Positions 1-8,511 of a stretch of DNA of 42,884 bases are shown piece by piece. Position numbers and translations under genes: made by a program. The stretch spans positions 1 through 42,884 of the forward strand of contig JABWBG010000018.1 in NCBI GenBank assembly GCA_013360575.1, in the 5' to 3' direction. Origin of the DNA: Caldilineales bacterium. GTDB lineage: Bacteria; Chloroflexota; Anaerolineae; J102. The notes beneath the pieces were generated by a model. The model saw only the letters and a list, made by a program, of their open reading frames with translations. It searched no databases and had not been told where the DNA came from. Each line of letters begins with the position of its first letter. The stretch's first letter is position 1.

Positions 1-997
1 CGGGGAGATAGCCGCCGCGGTAGCCGCGCAGCGCGTCGGCAGCCTCCCCGCGCTCGCGCAGGGCCTCGCGCAGATAGGTGAGCAGCAACTCGACGCGCAG
101 CCGCGAGCGGGCGAAGTGGATGCTCTGCACCCCGGCGGCGTACAGGCGGGCGCCGATCTGCTGCGCCTCTAGCAGGCTGCTGCGCCGCAGGCCCAGGTCG
201 GGGTCGAGCAGGGGCGGGTTGTAGAAGATGAAGTGTTTTTCGCCCGTGGGCGCGCCATTGTCCGCGATCAGGGTGACAGGGGCCTCGATCAGGCGCTCGG
301 CGTGCTCCGCCGGGTTGGCGATGGTGGCCGAGGTGAGCAGAAAGCAGGGATCGGCTCCATAGAAGCGGCAGATGCGGCGCAGCCGGCGCAGCACGTTGGC
401 CACGTGCGAGCCAAACACGCCACGATAGGTGTGAATCTCATCGATGACGACGAAGCGCAGGCCGGCCAGAAGCCGCGCCCAGGTGGTGTGGTGGGGCAGG
501 ATGCCGGTGTGCAGCATGTCGGGGTTGCTGAGCAGCAGGCGGGCGTTTTGGCGGATGGCCTGGCGTTGGCCGGCGGGGGTGTCGCCATCGTAGGCGGCGG
601 CGGGGAGGCTGGCCTGTACGGCGGCGGCCAGTTCGTGCAGCCCGGCCAGTTGGTCGTGGGCCAGGGCTTTGGTGGGGTAGAGGTAGAGGGCGCAGGCGCC
701 GATCTCGCGCAGCAGGGTGTGGAAGATGGGCAGGTTGTAGCACAGCGTCTTGCCCGAGGCGGTGGGGGTGACGACGACAACGTTTTCGCCGGCCAACGCC
801 GCGGTCGTGGCCAGGGCCTGGTGGGTGTAGGGCAGGTAGATGCCCTGCTCACGCAGGGCCAGGGGCAGCCGCGGGTCGAGTTCTTGCGGCCAGGGCGCGT
901 AGCGGGCCGGGCGCGCGGGCAGCCGCTGCCAGGCGGTGACCTGGCGCAGGAACGCGGGATCGCTTTGCAGCGCGGGCAGTAGTGTGGTGAGAGACAT
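1..997 (-). CDS. DEAD/DEAH-box helicase, YprA/MrfA-like (5' part only)
   Basis: Reading the minus strand from ATG at 995-997 gives 332 codons without a stop before the window edge, so only the N-terminal part of the protein is present. Visible motifs are a Walker A with flanking residues [12 protein letters not shown] near residue 80, [11 protein letters not shown] (motif Ia), a DEIH box near residue 185 and [10 protein letters not shown] (motif III). TPTASGKT together with SATIANP is typical of the YprA/MrfA (DUF1998-linked) branch, which in Bacillus acts in repair of mitomycin-type DNA damage. The C-terminal DUF1998 domain would lie outside the window, so the subfamily call is by motif only. 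The gene is transcribed away from the cytochrome operon, with a 209-bp divergent gap between them. Confidence 0.85.
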   Translation of the reverse strand, partial: MSLTTLLPALQSDPAFLRQVTAWQRLPARPARYAPWPQELDPRLPLALREQGIYLPYTHQALATTAALAGENVVVVTPTASGKTLCYNLPIFHTLLREIGACALYLYPTKALAHDQLAGLHELAAAVQASLPAAAYDGDTPAGQRQAIRQNARLLLSNPDMLHTGILPHHTTWARLLAGLRFVVIDEIHTYRGVFGSHVANVLRRLRRICRFYGADPCFLLTSATIANPAEHAERLIEAPVTLIADNGAPTGEKHFIFYNPPLLDPDLGLRRSSLLEAQQIGARLYAAGVQSIHFARSRLRVELLLTYLREALRERGEAADALRGYRGGYLP

Positions 998-1206
998 GCG
1001 GCCTCAAGCCATGTTCCGCCGCCGCGGCGGGCGCGGGGATGGGGACGTGGGCAGTATAGCACGGGGGCAGGGAGCGGGGGAGCGGGGGGCGGGATGGGAG
1101 CAGTATGACAGGGATCATGGCACGGCCACGGCGGGCGCAGTACCATCAGTGCATGTTATTTTTTGGTCGTTCCGCAACAGTTTACCTCACAGGTTGAGGC
1201 CCGTTC

Positions 1207-2691
1207 ATGCGCAAATTCAAAAGACGTTCCTGGATTTTAGGGGCGATGCTCACTTTTGGGGCCATCGCCGCCGCATTATTTCTGTTTCTGCCCAGACAGG
1301 CGTCGAATAGGGACGACCCCTGGGCGCATGTGCCCAAACATCCCGTGCACACCGAGCACACGGTGACGCTGCTGGCAGGGCCCTTCGAGAGCGGGCAAGA
1401 GGTGACGCAGGCTTGCCTGCAATGCCACCCCAACGCCGGCGCGCAGATGCTGCAATCCTCCCACTTCACCTGGGAGCACGGCCCCTACGACTTGCCCGGC
1501 CATGACGAGCCGGTGCTGGGCGGCAAGAAATATGTGATCAACAACTTCTGCATCGGCATCACCTCGAACTGGCCGCCCTGCACCGCCTGCCACGCCGGTT
1601 ACGGCTGGGAAGATGAGACCTTCGATTTCAGCGATGTCGCCAACATCGACTGCCTGGTCTGCCACGAAACCACCGGAACCTACGTCAAGAAAAACGGCGG
1701 CTATCCCGCCGAGGGTGTGGATCTGGCGGCGGTGGCCCAGAGCGTGGGCAATCCCACGCGCAGCAATTGCGGCAGTTGCCACTTCAACGGCGGCGGCGGC
1801 GATGCCGTCAAACATGGCGATCTCGACACCTCGCTCACCTTCCCCAATGACGAACTGGATGTACACATGGGCAAGCATGATTTTGTCTGCACCGACTGCC
1901 ACCGCACCCAGGATCATCAGATCGGCGGGCGCTCGATCTCGGTGAGCATGGACACGGCCAATCAGATCGCCTGCACCGACTGCCACCTGGCCACCCCGCA
2001 TGAAGATTCGCGCATCAACAACCACACCGCCAGCGTGGCCTGCCAGACCTGCCACATCCCCGAATTCGCCCGCAAATTGGCCACGAAGGTGGAATGGGAT
2101 TGGTCGCAGGCGGGGCTGGATATCCCCCAAGACCCGCACGAATACCTGAAGATCAAGGGCGCCTTCGTCTACGAAGATGATGTTGTGCCCGATTATGCCT
2201 GGTCGAATGGGGAGATCGAGCGCTACATCCTGGGCGATTCTATCGATCCGGCGCAGGTGACGCACATGAACTCGCCCACCGCCGATATCACCGACCCCAC
2301 GGCCAGGATTTGGCCGTTCAAAATCCACAGGGCGATGCAGATCTACGATAGCGAGTACAACTATCTCCTGGTACCCAAAACCTACGGCGAAGGCGGGTAT
2401 TGGGTCGATTTTGATTGGGGCGAGGCCGCCCGCCTGGGCGCAGAAGCCACCGGCCTGGCCTACAGCGGGCAGTACGATTTTGCCCCCACCGACATGTATT
2501 GGCCGATCACGCATATGGTGGCGCCCAAAGAACAGGCGCTGCAATGCGATACCTGCCACGTCGAAAACGGCGAAGGCATCCTGGACTGGCGGGCGCTGGG
2601 CTATGAAGGCGACCCCATGTTCTATGGCGGGCGCGCCGCCCGCCTGTTGGCCGCGCAAAGCGCCGTCAACAGCGAAGGAGGGGCGAAATGA
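1207..2691 (+). CDS. Octaheme c-type cytochrome, tetrathionate reductase (OTR) family
   Basis: This 494-residue exported multiheme cytochrome has eight CxxCH sites, with Cys/His pairs at 70-74, 125-129, 149-153, 188-192, 228-232, 256-260, 279-283 and 447-451. An N-terminal hydrophobic segment (about 9-29) probably anchors it. The block NFCIGITSNWPPCTACH and the later TGTYVKKNGGYP match the octaheme tetrathionate reductase family. In the Shewanella enzyme one active-site heme has a lysine ligand, and K161/K162 are candidates here (inference). Family members can reduce tetrathionate, nitrite or hydroxylamine in vitro, so the substrate is open. The start codon follows a GAGG about 8 bases upstream. 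The stop overlaps the next gene by 4 bp, so the two are translationally coupled and probably form one redox complex. Confidence 0.88.
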   Translation: MRKFKRRSWILGAMLTFGAIAAALFLFLPRQASNRDDPWAHVPKHPVHTEHTVTLLAGPFESGQEVTQACLQCHPNAGAQMLQSSHFTWEHGPYDLPGHDEPVLGGKKYVINNFCIGITSNWPPCTACHAGYGWEDETFDFSDVANIDCLVCHETTGTYVKKNGGYPAEGVDLAAVAQSVGNPTRSNCGSCHFNGGGGDAVKHGDLDTSLTFPNDELDVHMGKHDFVCTDCHRTQDHQIGGRSISVSMDTANQIACTDCHLATPHEDSRINNHTASVACQTCHIPEFARKLATKVEWDWSQAGLDIPQDPHEYLKIKGAFVYEDDVVPDYAWSNGEIERYILGDSIDPAQVTHMNSPTADITDPTARIWPFKIHRAMQIYDSEYNYLLVPKTYGEGGYWVDFDWGEAARLGAEATGLAYSGQYDFAPTDMYWPITHMVAPKEQALQCDTCHVENGEGILDWRALGYEGDPMFYGGRAARLLAAQSAVNSEGGAK

Positions 2692-5363
2692 TGTTCCGGC
2701 CCCGCAAATGGCTTGTCGTTCTTGTGGTCATGCTGACGGCGTGGCTGGGTGTGGCCGGCAGCGCCCTCGCCGACCCCTCGCCCCTGCACCCCGTTTTCCC
2801 CTTCCTCGATCAAGATGGCGTCAACGTGCTGGAATCGGGCCGGCCGGTATCGACCATGCAAACCTGCGGCGGCTGCCACGACACCGCCTACATCGCCGAG
2901 CACAGCTACCACGCGGCCGTCGGCCAGGATCATTCTGTCGCGGCTGGGCAGGTGGCGGATGGCCGGGCCTGGGACATGAGCCGGGGCCTGTACGGCAAGT
3001 GGGATCCGATCCTCTACCGCTATCTCACCCCGGACGGCGATGCGTTGTTCGATTTGGGCGCGCCCGACTGGATTCAGACCTATGGCCTGCGCCATGTGGG
3101 CGGCGGCCCGGCCCAGTTCAGCCTCGATGGCGCCGACCTGAGCACCCTCTCCCCGGCCCGCGGCGACCCGCAAACGACCAGCCATGATCCGGCCACCGGC
3201 CAGGACAGGGCCTGGGATTGGCAGGCGTCGGGCACGGTGGAGATGAATTGCTTCCTCTGTCACATCGCCGAGCCGGACAACGAGGCCCGCAAGGCCACAT
3301 TGCAGGCCGGGCAGTTTGGCTGGGCGAACACCGCCACACTGCTGGGCAGCGGGCTGGTCGAGAAAACCGCGGATGGCTGGCTGTGGGATGCCGCCGCTTT
3401 TGGGGCCGACGGCGCCCTGTTGCCCGAAAACGTCCTCGTGCAATCGGCCACATCGAACAACTGCGGGCAATGCCACGGCGCCGTCCATCTCGAAAACGAT
3501 CCCCTGATCTGCGCCGACATCAAGGCCAGCGACTGGAGTTCGATGCGCACCGGCCAGATCTATTCCGGCCAGCGCCTGTCCGATTCGGGCCTGAACATGG
3601 CCGGGAAAGAGGGGCTGATCTTGCCCTGGGACATCCACGCCGAGCGCAATCTCAAATGCACCGACTGCCATTTCTCGCTCAACAATCCCGCCTATCAACA
3701 GGAATCGGAGCTCACCCGGCCGGACTACCTGACCTACGACCCCCGTCGTCAGCCCCTCGGCGACTACCTCTATCGCCCCAACCACGACTTTGCCAAAGGC
3801 GACACGGCCCAGCATCCCCTGGCCCCCGAGCTGAGCGACTCGATGCGGCAGTGCGCCGAGTGCCACGACAGCGCCGAGACGCACGCCTGGCTGCCCTACG
3901 CCGAGACGCACATGAACGCCGTCGCCTGCGAATCATGCCACATCCCCAAGATGTACACGGCGGCGCTGGAATCGAATGACTGGACCGTGCTGACCTTGGC
4001 CGGCGTCGCCCCTTCCACCCACCGCGGCGTGGAGGGCGAGTGCGGCAACCCCCGCGATCTGATGATCGGCTACCATCCCATTTTGCTGCCGCAAGCGGAT
4101 GCCGACGGCGTCACCCGCCTGTCGCCGTTCAACCTGATCACCACCTGGTATTGGGTGCAGGGCGAGCCGGAGCGGCCGGTGCGGCTCGAAGATCTGCAGG
4201 CGATCTATCTGGATGGCGACGGCTATCAGGCCGATGTCCTGGCCGCGTTCGACGCCAACAAAGATGGCCAACTGGATGAGACCGAACTGCGCCTGGACAG
4301 CGACTTCAAGATCGAGCTGATCCGCCGGCGGCTGCAAGGGCTGGGCCTGCAAAACCTGCAAATCCGCGGCGAAGTGTTGCCCTACAACATCAGCCACAAT
4401 GTGGTTTCGGGGCAATGGGCCACCAAAGAATGCGACGCCTGCCACAGCGACGACTCGCGCATCGCCCAAAGCCTGCCCCTGGCCCCCTACACGCCCGGCG
4501 GCGTCACTCCGACCTTCGCCGGCAACTCTGGCATCTCGCTCAGCGGCGATTTCACGACCGACAGTGATGGGGCCTTGCGCTACGCGCCGAACATCGCTGC
4601 CGAAAACCTCTATCTGCCCGGCCACAACCGCCTGCCCTGGGTCGATATCGTGGGCTGGCTGGCCTTTCTGGGCGTGTTCGCGGGCATCCTCGGGCACGGC
4701 GGCTATCGTTTGTACCTGTCGGCCAAGAATCCTCCGCCGGCGCACGAACTCAAGTCGGTGTACATGTACAGCTTTTACGAGCGGCTGTGGCACTGGACGC
4801 AGGCCATCGTCATCATCCTGCTGATGGCCACCGGCATCGTCATCCACCGCCCCGACCAATTTGGGGCCATCGACTTTGGTCTGGTCGTGCCTGTTCACAA
4901 CATCCTGGCCATCGTGCTGGTGATCAACGCCGTGTTCTCGTTGTTCTACCACTTCGCCAGCGGCGAGATCAAGCAATATCTGCCGCGGCCGGCGGGCTTT
5001 TTCAGCCAGGGGCTGCTGCAGATCGAGTTCTATCTGCGCGGCATCTTCCGGGGCGATCCCCACCCCTTCGCCAAAACGCCCGAACGCAAGCTCAACCCGC
5101 TGCAACAAGTCACCTATTTCGCCATCCTCAACCTGCTGCTGCCCGCGCAGATCCTCACCGGCCTGCTCATGTTCGGCGTCAGTTTGTGGCCCGATCTGGC
5201 GGTGCATCTGCCCTACCTGGCCCCCATCCACACCCTGGTCGCCTGGTTCTTCGTCTCGTTCCTGGTCTTGCACATCTATCTGACCACCACCGGCCCCACG
5301 CTCACCGCCGACCTGCGGGGCATGATCACCGGCTGGGATCAGGTGGAAGCGCATGGTCAGTGA
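2688..5363 (+). CDS. Heptaheme cytochrome c fused to a membrane cytochrome b
   Basis: The protein has 891 residues. A signal peptide (about 1-28, ending SALA) precedes a soluble region with seven CxxCH motifs: CGGCH at 60-64, then CFLCH, CGQCH, CTDCH, CAECH, CESCH and CDACH. An EF-hand-like loop, FDANKDGQLDETEL, lies between the sixth and seventh hemes. From about residue 645 to the end is a membrane domain of the bacterial cytochrome b561 / hydrogenase cytochrome-b type, with histidines in ERLWHWTQ, VVPVHN, FYHFASG, APIHTLV and LVLHIYL that are likely b-heme ligands. The domain order suggests a quinol dehydrogenase passing electrons from membrane quinol through b and c hemes to the octaheme partner encoded just upstream. 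Fusing both parts in one chain is less usual than separate subunits. Confidence 0.85.
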   Translation: MMFRPRKWLVVLVVMLTAWLGVAGSALADPSPLHPVFPFLDQDGVNVLESGRPVSTMQTCGGCHDTAYIAEHSYHAAVGQDHSVAAGQVADGRAWDMSRGLYGKWDPILYRYLTPDGDALFDLGAPDWIQTYGLRHVGGGPAQFSLDGADLSTLSPARGDPQTTSHDPATGQDRAWDWQASGTVEMNCFLCHIAEPDNEARKATLQAGQFGWANTATLLGSGLVEKTADGWLWDAAAFGADGALLPENVLVQSATSNNCGQCHGAVHLENDPLICADIKASDWSSMRTGQIYSGQRLSDSGLNMAGKEGLILPWDIHAERNLKCTDCHFSLNNPAYQQESELTRPDYLTYDPRRQPLGDYLYRPNHDFAKGDTAQHPLAPELSDSMRQCAECHDSAETHAWLPYAETHMNAVACESCHIPKMYTAALESNDWTVLTLAGVAPSTHRGVEGECGNPRDLMIGYHPILLPQADADGVTRLSPFNLITTWYWVQGEPERPVRLEDLQAIYLDGDGYQADVLAAFDANKDGQLDETELRLDSDFKIELIRRRLQGLGLQNLQIRGEVLPYNISHNVVSGQWATKECDACHSDDSRIAQSLPLAPYTPGGVTPTFAGNSGISLSGDFTTDSDGALRYAPNIAAENLYLPGHNRLPWVDIVGWLAFLGVFAGILGHGGYRLYLSAKNPPPAHELKSVYMYSFYERLWHWTQAIVIILLMATGIVIHRPDQFGAIDFGLVVPVHNILAIVLVINAVFSLFYHFASGEIKQYLPRPAGFFSQGLLQIEFYLRGIFRGDPHPFAKTPERKLNPLQQVTYFAILNLLLPAQILTGLLMFGVSLWPDLAVHLPYLAPIHTLVAWFFVSFLVLHIYLTTTGPTLTADLRGMITGWDQVEAHGQ

Positions 5364-5465
5364 TGGACGGTGGACGGTGGGGACGATGGACGATGGGACG
5401 ATGGACGATCCAGTCACGCCGCTTGAGCAACGTCTTAATCCCCAATCTCCAATCTCCAATCTCCC
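5363..5465. repeat. Degenerate GGACGAT array plus three AATCTCC heptamers
   Basis: Immediately after the cytochrome stop, variants of GGACGGT and GGACGAT are repeated from 5363 to 5411. A second tract, with three AATCTCC units followed by CTTTTT, occupies 5444-5470. The unit length is mainly 7 bp with slips to 8. The array ends just before the GGAGG ribosome-binding site of the next gene. It belongs to a class of arrays seen at many other points in this window. Confidence 0.8.
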
Positions 5466-5485
5466 TTTTTGGAGGCATTTTCAGC

Positions 5486-6082
5486 ATGACTACGGCAACC
5501 CAAGCAAAACTGCCGGCAAAGGCCCGAACTAAAACCAAAGTCACAGCCCCGCCCAAGGCGTTCACCAATCCCTACCTGGGCGGCGTGCTCCTGGGCGTCG
5601 TCCTCTTCCTCGCCTTCTACCTCACCGGCAACGGCCTGGGCGCGTCCGGCGGGCTGAACCGCATGGTCGTCTGGTTGATCGATCTGGCGGCGCCGCAATA
5701 CGCCGACCGCGTCTCCTATCTCATCCAGTATGCCGGCGGCGACAAGAACGCCCTGGACAACTGGATCGTGCTGCTGACGGTGGGCATTTTCCTGGGCGGG
5801 TTGGCGTCGGGCTGGCGGGGCAATCGCCTGAAGTGGGAGACGGTGCGCGGGCCGCAGATCAGCGACCGCCAGCGCTGGGCCTTCGCCCTGATCGGCGGCG
5901 TCATCGCCGGATTCGGCGCCCGCATGGCCAGGGGCTGCACGTCTGGGCAAGGCTTATCGGGCGGGGCCACCCTGTCGGTGGGGAGTTGGGCCTTTCTGAT
6001 GGCGTTCTTCTTCGGCGGCTATGCCCTGGCCTATCTCCTGCGCAAATTATGGCGTCCGGCCGACCCTGAACCGGAATCATAA
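5486..6082 (+). CDS. YeeE/YedE-family sulfur transporter, N-terminal half
   Basis: This 198-residue membrane protein starts at an ATG 10 bases after GGAGG (5471-5475). The long upstream extension of the frame lies inside the previous gene and is not real. It has about four to five hydrophobic segments. The signature ARGCTSGQGLSGGATL near residue 155 carries the conserved Cys of the YeeE/YedE (TsuA-like) family, members of which import thiosulfate. The family occurs either as one long protein or, as here, as two half-length partners; the second half is the next gene. Its place beside a tetrathionate-reductase-family cytochrome fits thiosulfate or related sulfur-species transport. Confidence 0.85.
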   Translation: MTTATQAKLPAKARTKTKVTAPPKAFTNPYLGGVLLGVVLFLAFYLTGNGLGASGGLNRMVVWLIDLAAPQYADRVSYLIQYAGGDKNALDNWIVLLTVGIFLGGLASGWRGNRLKWETVRGPQISDRQRWAFALIGGVIAGFGARMARGCTSGQGLSGGATLSVGSWAFLMAFFFGGYALAYLLRKLWRPADPEPES

Positions 6083-6111
6083 TGAAAACGATGCTTTTCG
6101 TCAGTTTTCAC

Positions 6112-6173
6112 GATGGATCATGGACGATAGCAAATGCCGGATAGAAGCGACAAGAATCGTCCATCGTCTATCC
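6112..6173. repeat. Foldback of the GGACGAT class between the two YeeE genes
   Basis: ATGGACGAT at 6120-6128 is matched by its exact reverse complement at 6156-6164, with further GATGG/CCATC and GATAG/CTATC pairs around it. The transcript could form an imperfect hairpin inside the operon. No gene is visible in the 140-bp gap. Confidence 0.6.
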
Positions 6174-6222
6174 TTGCATTTCGACCGAAATTTCATCTCA
6201 ATCATGACTTCTGGAGGCGACC

Positions 6223-7446
6223 ATGGGGCCTTTTCCACTCGATGCCACACTCGGTAAAGCCGCAACTTACATCATTTATGTGCTGATCGGCATGGGATTC
6301 GGCTATTCCCTGGAGACGGTGGGCTTTGGCCGTTCCACCAAACTGACGGCGCAGTTCTATTTGCGCGATATGACCGTGTTCAAGGTCATGTTCACGGCAG
6401 TGCTGGTGGCCATGGTGCTGGTGTTCGGCTTTGCCGGCCTGGGCTGGCTGGATTACGACCGCATCTGGGTGCCGCCGACCTATCTGCTGCCGGGCGCGCT
6501 GGGCGGCCTGCTGGTCGGTGTGGGGTTCATCATCGGCGGCTTCTGTCCCGGCACCTCCATTGCCGCCCTGGCCACGCTGAAAAAGGATGCCCTGTTTTTT
6601 CTGATCGGCATTCTGGGCGGCGTCGTGCTCTTTGGCGAGACCTCGCCGCTCTATGATCACTTTCTGGAATCCACCTACATGGGCCGCCTCACCCTGCCCG
6701 ACATGCTGGGCCTGCCCGCGGGCGTGACGGTGTTCATCGTCACGGTCATGGGCGTGTTGGCCTTGTGGGGGGCCGAGCAGATCGAAAAATCCGCGCGCCA
6801 AAAGGATGGGCTAGAGGTGAAGCCTGTGGGCAAAAAGACGGCGCTGGGCTGGGGCGGGTTGATAGTTGCCGGTCTGGCGGTGATGCTGATCGGCCAGCCC
6901 ACGACAGAGCAACTCTGGCAGCGGGTGGCGCCCGAAAAGCAGCCCATCCTCGACAATCGCGAAGTGCAAATCCATCCGGCGGAGCTGCGCGACGTTTTCT
7001 TCAACACCCGGCTCAACCTGATCATGCTCGATCTGCGCCCAGAGGCGGACTACAATCTGTTTCACATCAACGGGGCCAAACGCGTAGCGCTTGCGCAGTT
7101 GCAGGGGATGGGATCAGAGCTGAAAGCGGCGCCCGCGGGCACGTTGGTTGTGTTGATGAGCAACGACGAAACCCTGGCCACAGCCGGCTGGAAGATCCTG
7201 GTCGCCGAGGATGTGGGCAACGTTTACATTTTGGAAGGCGGGCTCAACAACTTCATCGCCCTGTGCAGCGAGTCGCCCTTCGAACCCATGCCGGGCGGCG
7301 ACGAGACCCTGCGCTTCGTGATCGATGCCGCTCTGGGCGGCAACCACACTATTTCTAACCTGCGCCAGCAAGGCAAAGAGTTCGAATATGCGCCCAAGGT
7401 GAAGATCGAGCAGAAAGCGCCGACCGGCGGCGGTGGTTGCGGCTAG
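6223..7446 (+). CDS. YeeE/YedE-family transporter half fused to a degenerate rhodanese domain
   Basis: The protein has 407 residues, and its start is set by GGAGG 10 bases upstream. Residues 1-230 form several membrane segments with the YeeE motif GGFCPGTSIAAL near residue 105, complementing the preceding half. Residues about 245-345 are rhodanese-like (LDLRPEADYNLFHINGAKRV, then YILEGGLNNF). Where active rhodaneses have the persulfide Cys in a VVYC-type strand, this protein has VVLM (Met312) followed by SNDE, so the usual sulfurtransferase site is missing. The chain ends GGGGCG, putting one Cys (C406) on a flexible glycine tail. The domain may bind or relay sulfur without classical rhodanese chemistry (inference). 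Confidence 0.85.
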   Translation: MGPFPLDATLGKAATYIIYVLIGMGFGYSLETVGFGRSTKLTAQFYLRDMTVFKVMFTAVLVAMVLVFGFAGLGWLDYDRIWVPPTYLLPGALGGLLVGVGFIIGGFCPGTSIAALATLKKDALFFLIGILGGVVLFGETSPLYDHFLESTYMGRLTLPDMLGLPAGVTVFIVTVMGVLALWGAEQIEKSARQKDGLEVKPVGKKTALGWGGLIVAGLAVMLIGQPTTEQLWQRVAPEKQPILDNREVQIHPAELRDVFFNTRLNLIMLDLRPEADYNLFHINGAKRVALAQLQGMGSELKAAPAGTLVVLMSNDETLATAGWKILVAEDVGNVYILEGGLNNFIALCSESPFEPMPGGDETLRFVIDAALGGNHTISNLRQQGKEFEYAPKVKIEQKAPTGGGGCG

Positions 7447-7447
7447 C

Positions 7448-7571
7448 AGGGACGAGGCCAGCGGCGCGAGATGCCTGCCAGCCGCGAAACGGTTTTCCGC
7501 TGGCCTCGTCCCCGCGCGTGCGGACGCGGCGGAGGGACGAGGCCAGCGGAGTGAGATGCCTGCCAGCCGCG
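7448..7571. repeat. Palindromic repeat: two direct copies and one inverted arm
   Basis: A 39-bp unit beginning AGGGACGAGGCCAGCGG occurs at 7448-7486 and again at 7533-7571, differing at about three positions. The inverted arm CCGCTGGCCTCGTCCC lies between them at 7498-7513 and can pair with the first 16 bases of either copy. The second copy runs directly into the histidine-kinase remnant. This is a REP/BIME-like structure and possibly the terminator of the sulfur operon. Confidence 0.75.
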
Positions 7572-7574
7572 CCG

Positions 7575-7799
7575 TTGCCGCACGTGTTCGACCGCTTCTG
7601 GCGGGCCCAGCCTTCACGGGCGCGGGAGCAGGGCGGGTCGGGACTGGGCCTGGCCATCGTCAAGCAGCTGGTCGAGGCGCAGGGCGGGCAGGCCGGCGTG
7701 GAGAGCGAGCCGGGGCGGGGGAGTGTGTTTTGGGTAAAAATGCAGCGCTCGCGTCATGGCGCGAGCTTGACAGGGGAGGGGAATGGGTATATCATATGA
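7575..7799 (+). pseudogene. Remnant of a sensor histidine kinase (C-terminal ATPase end)
   Basis: The frame reads LPHVFDRFWRAQ (F box), then GGSGLGLAIVKQLVEAQGG (G2 box) and GRGSVFWVKM, which are the last motifs of a HATPase_c domain, followed by a stop at 7797-7799. The H box, N box and sensor domains are absent. The fragment joins straight onto a palindromic repeat at its 5' side, and no response regulator is nearby. It looks like a decayed gene end left by a rearrangement. Confidence 0.75.
7767..7795 (+). promoter_or_regulatory. Promoter of the TetR/ABC operon with possible operator
   Basis: TTGACA at 7767-7772, a 17-bp spacer and TATCAT at 7790-7795 form a strong sigma70-type promoter. 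It overlaps the end of the kinase remnant. Two similar short elements, TCATATGAC (7792-7800) and TCACATGAC (7808-7816), lie 16 bp apart over the expected transcription start. They are candidates for autoregulatory TetR binding (inference). Confidence 0.65.
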
Positions 7800-7841
7800 C
7801 TCGCTGGTCACATGACTGTGTGGTCGCTTTCATTTCTGACG

Positions 7842-8468
7842 ATGCCTACAGAGACATTCTTCAACCTGCCGGCGGAAAAGCGGGATATGATCTGCCAGGC
7901 GGCGATCGCTGAATTCGCGGCCCATTCATTCGAGCAGGCCAGCATCAATCGCATTGTGGCGAATGCCGGGATCGCCAAGGGTAGTTTCTACCAATATTTT
8001 GCAAATAAAGAGGACATTTTCCTTTATTTGCTGCAACTGTCAGGACAGGCAAAACTTGCTTATCTTGAACCGATATTACGAAATTCCGGAGAATATGATT
8101 TTTTTGCCCTCTTGCGGGATCTTTACGTATCCGGCATTCAATTTGCAGAGAAACATCCAGAATATGCAGAAATTGGCAAGAAATTGATGAAAAGCAAAGG
8201 GACGCCCATCTACGCTGCGGTTATGAACGCAAGCATGCCCACAGCAGATGAATTCTTCGTCCTTTTATTGGAGAATGCGATCCGCAGAAAAGAAGTGAGA
8301 GCAGACATCGATGTGGCTATGTTTGCACACCTGATTGCCGCCATGAACGCCTTGGTGATCGAGTACTATTGCGAACACAGCGCATCGACACATGATGGCA
8401 CGATGCTCGCAACGGTCGAGCGCTTTATCGATTTTCTCAAATACGGCCTGGCTGCACCGGCCGCTTGA
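7842..8468 (+). CDS. TetR/AcrR-family transcriptional regulator
   Basis: The protein has 208 residues from the ATG at 7842. That start gives the family-typical MPTETFFNLPAEKR opening; an in-frame ATG at 7812 falls almost on the predicted transcription start. The N-terminal helix-turn-helix spans about residues 24-47 (INRIVANAGIAKGSFYQYFANKED). The rest is an alpha-helical ligand and dimer domain with no recognised ligand. The coding sequence is visibly more AT-rich than its neighbours. It is the first gene of a set with an ABC ATPase and two permeases, so it most likely represses an exporter that removes its inducer (inference). Confidence 0.9.
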   Translation: MPTETFFNLPAEKRDMICQAAIAEFAAHSFEQASINRIVANAGIAKGSFYQYFANKEDIFLYLLQLSGQAKLAYLEPILRNSGEYDFFALLRDLYVSGIQFAEKHPEYAEIGKKLMKSKGTPIYAAVMNASMPTADEFFVLLLENAIRRKEVRADIDVAMFAHLIAAMNALVIEYYCEHSASTHDGTMLATVERFIDFLKYGLAAPAA

Positions 8469-8511
8469 TTATCCTGCGTTGTACGTAAAAAGCTTTCATG
8501 AGAGGACTCAC

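Noticed and set aside
233-982. Plus-strand 249-codon frame at the window start
   Set aside because: It is opposite the helicase gene, whose Walker A, DEIH and SAT motifs identify the real coding strand.
4787-5485. Upstream extension of the first YeeE frame into the cytochrome b gene
   Set aside because: The extension is out of frame with a conserved membrane domain, and the GGAGG-ATG at 5471-5488 gives the family-typical start.
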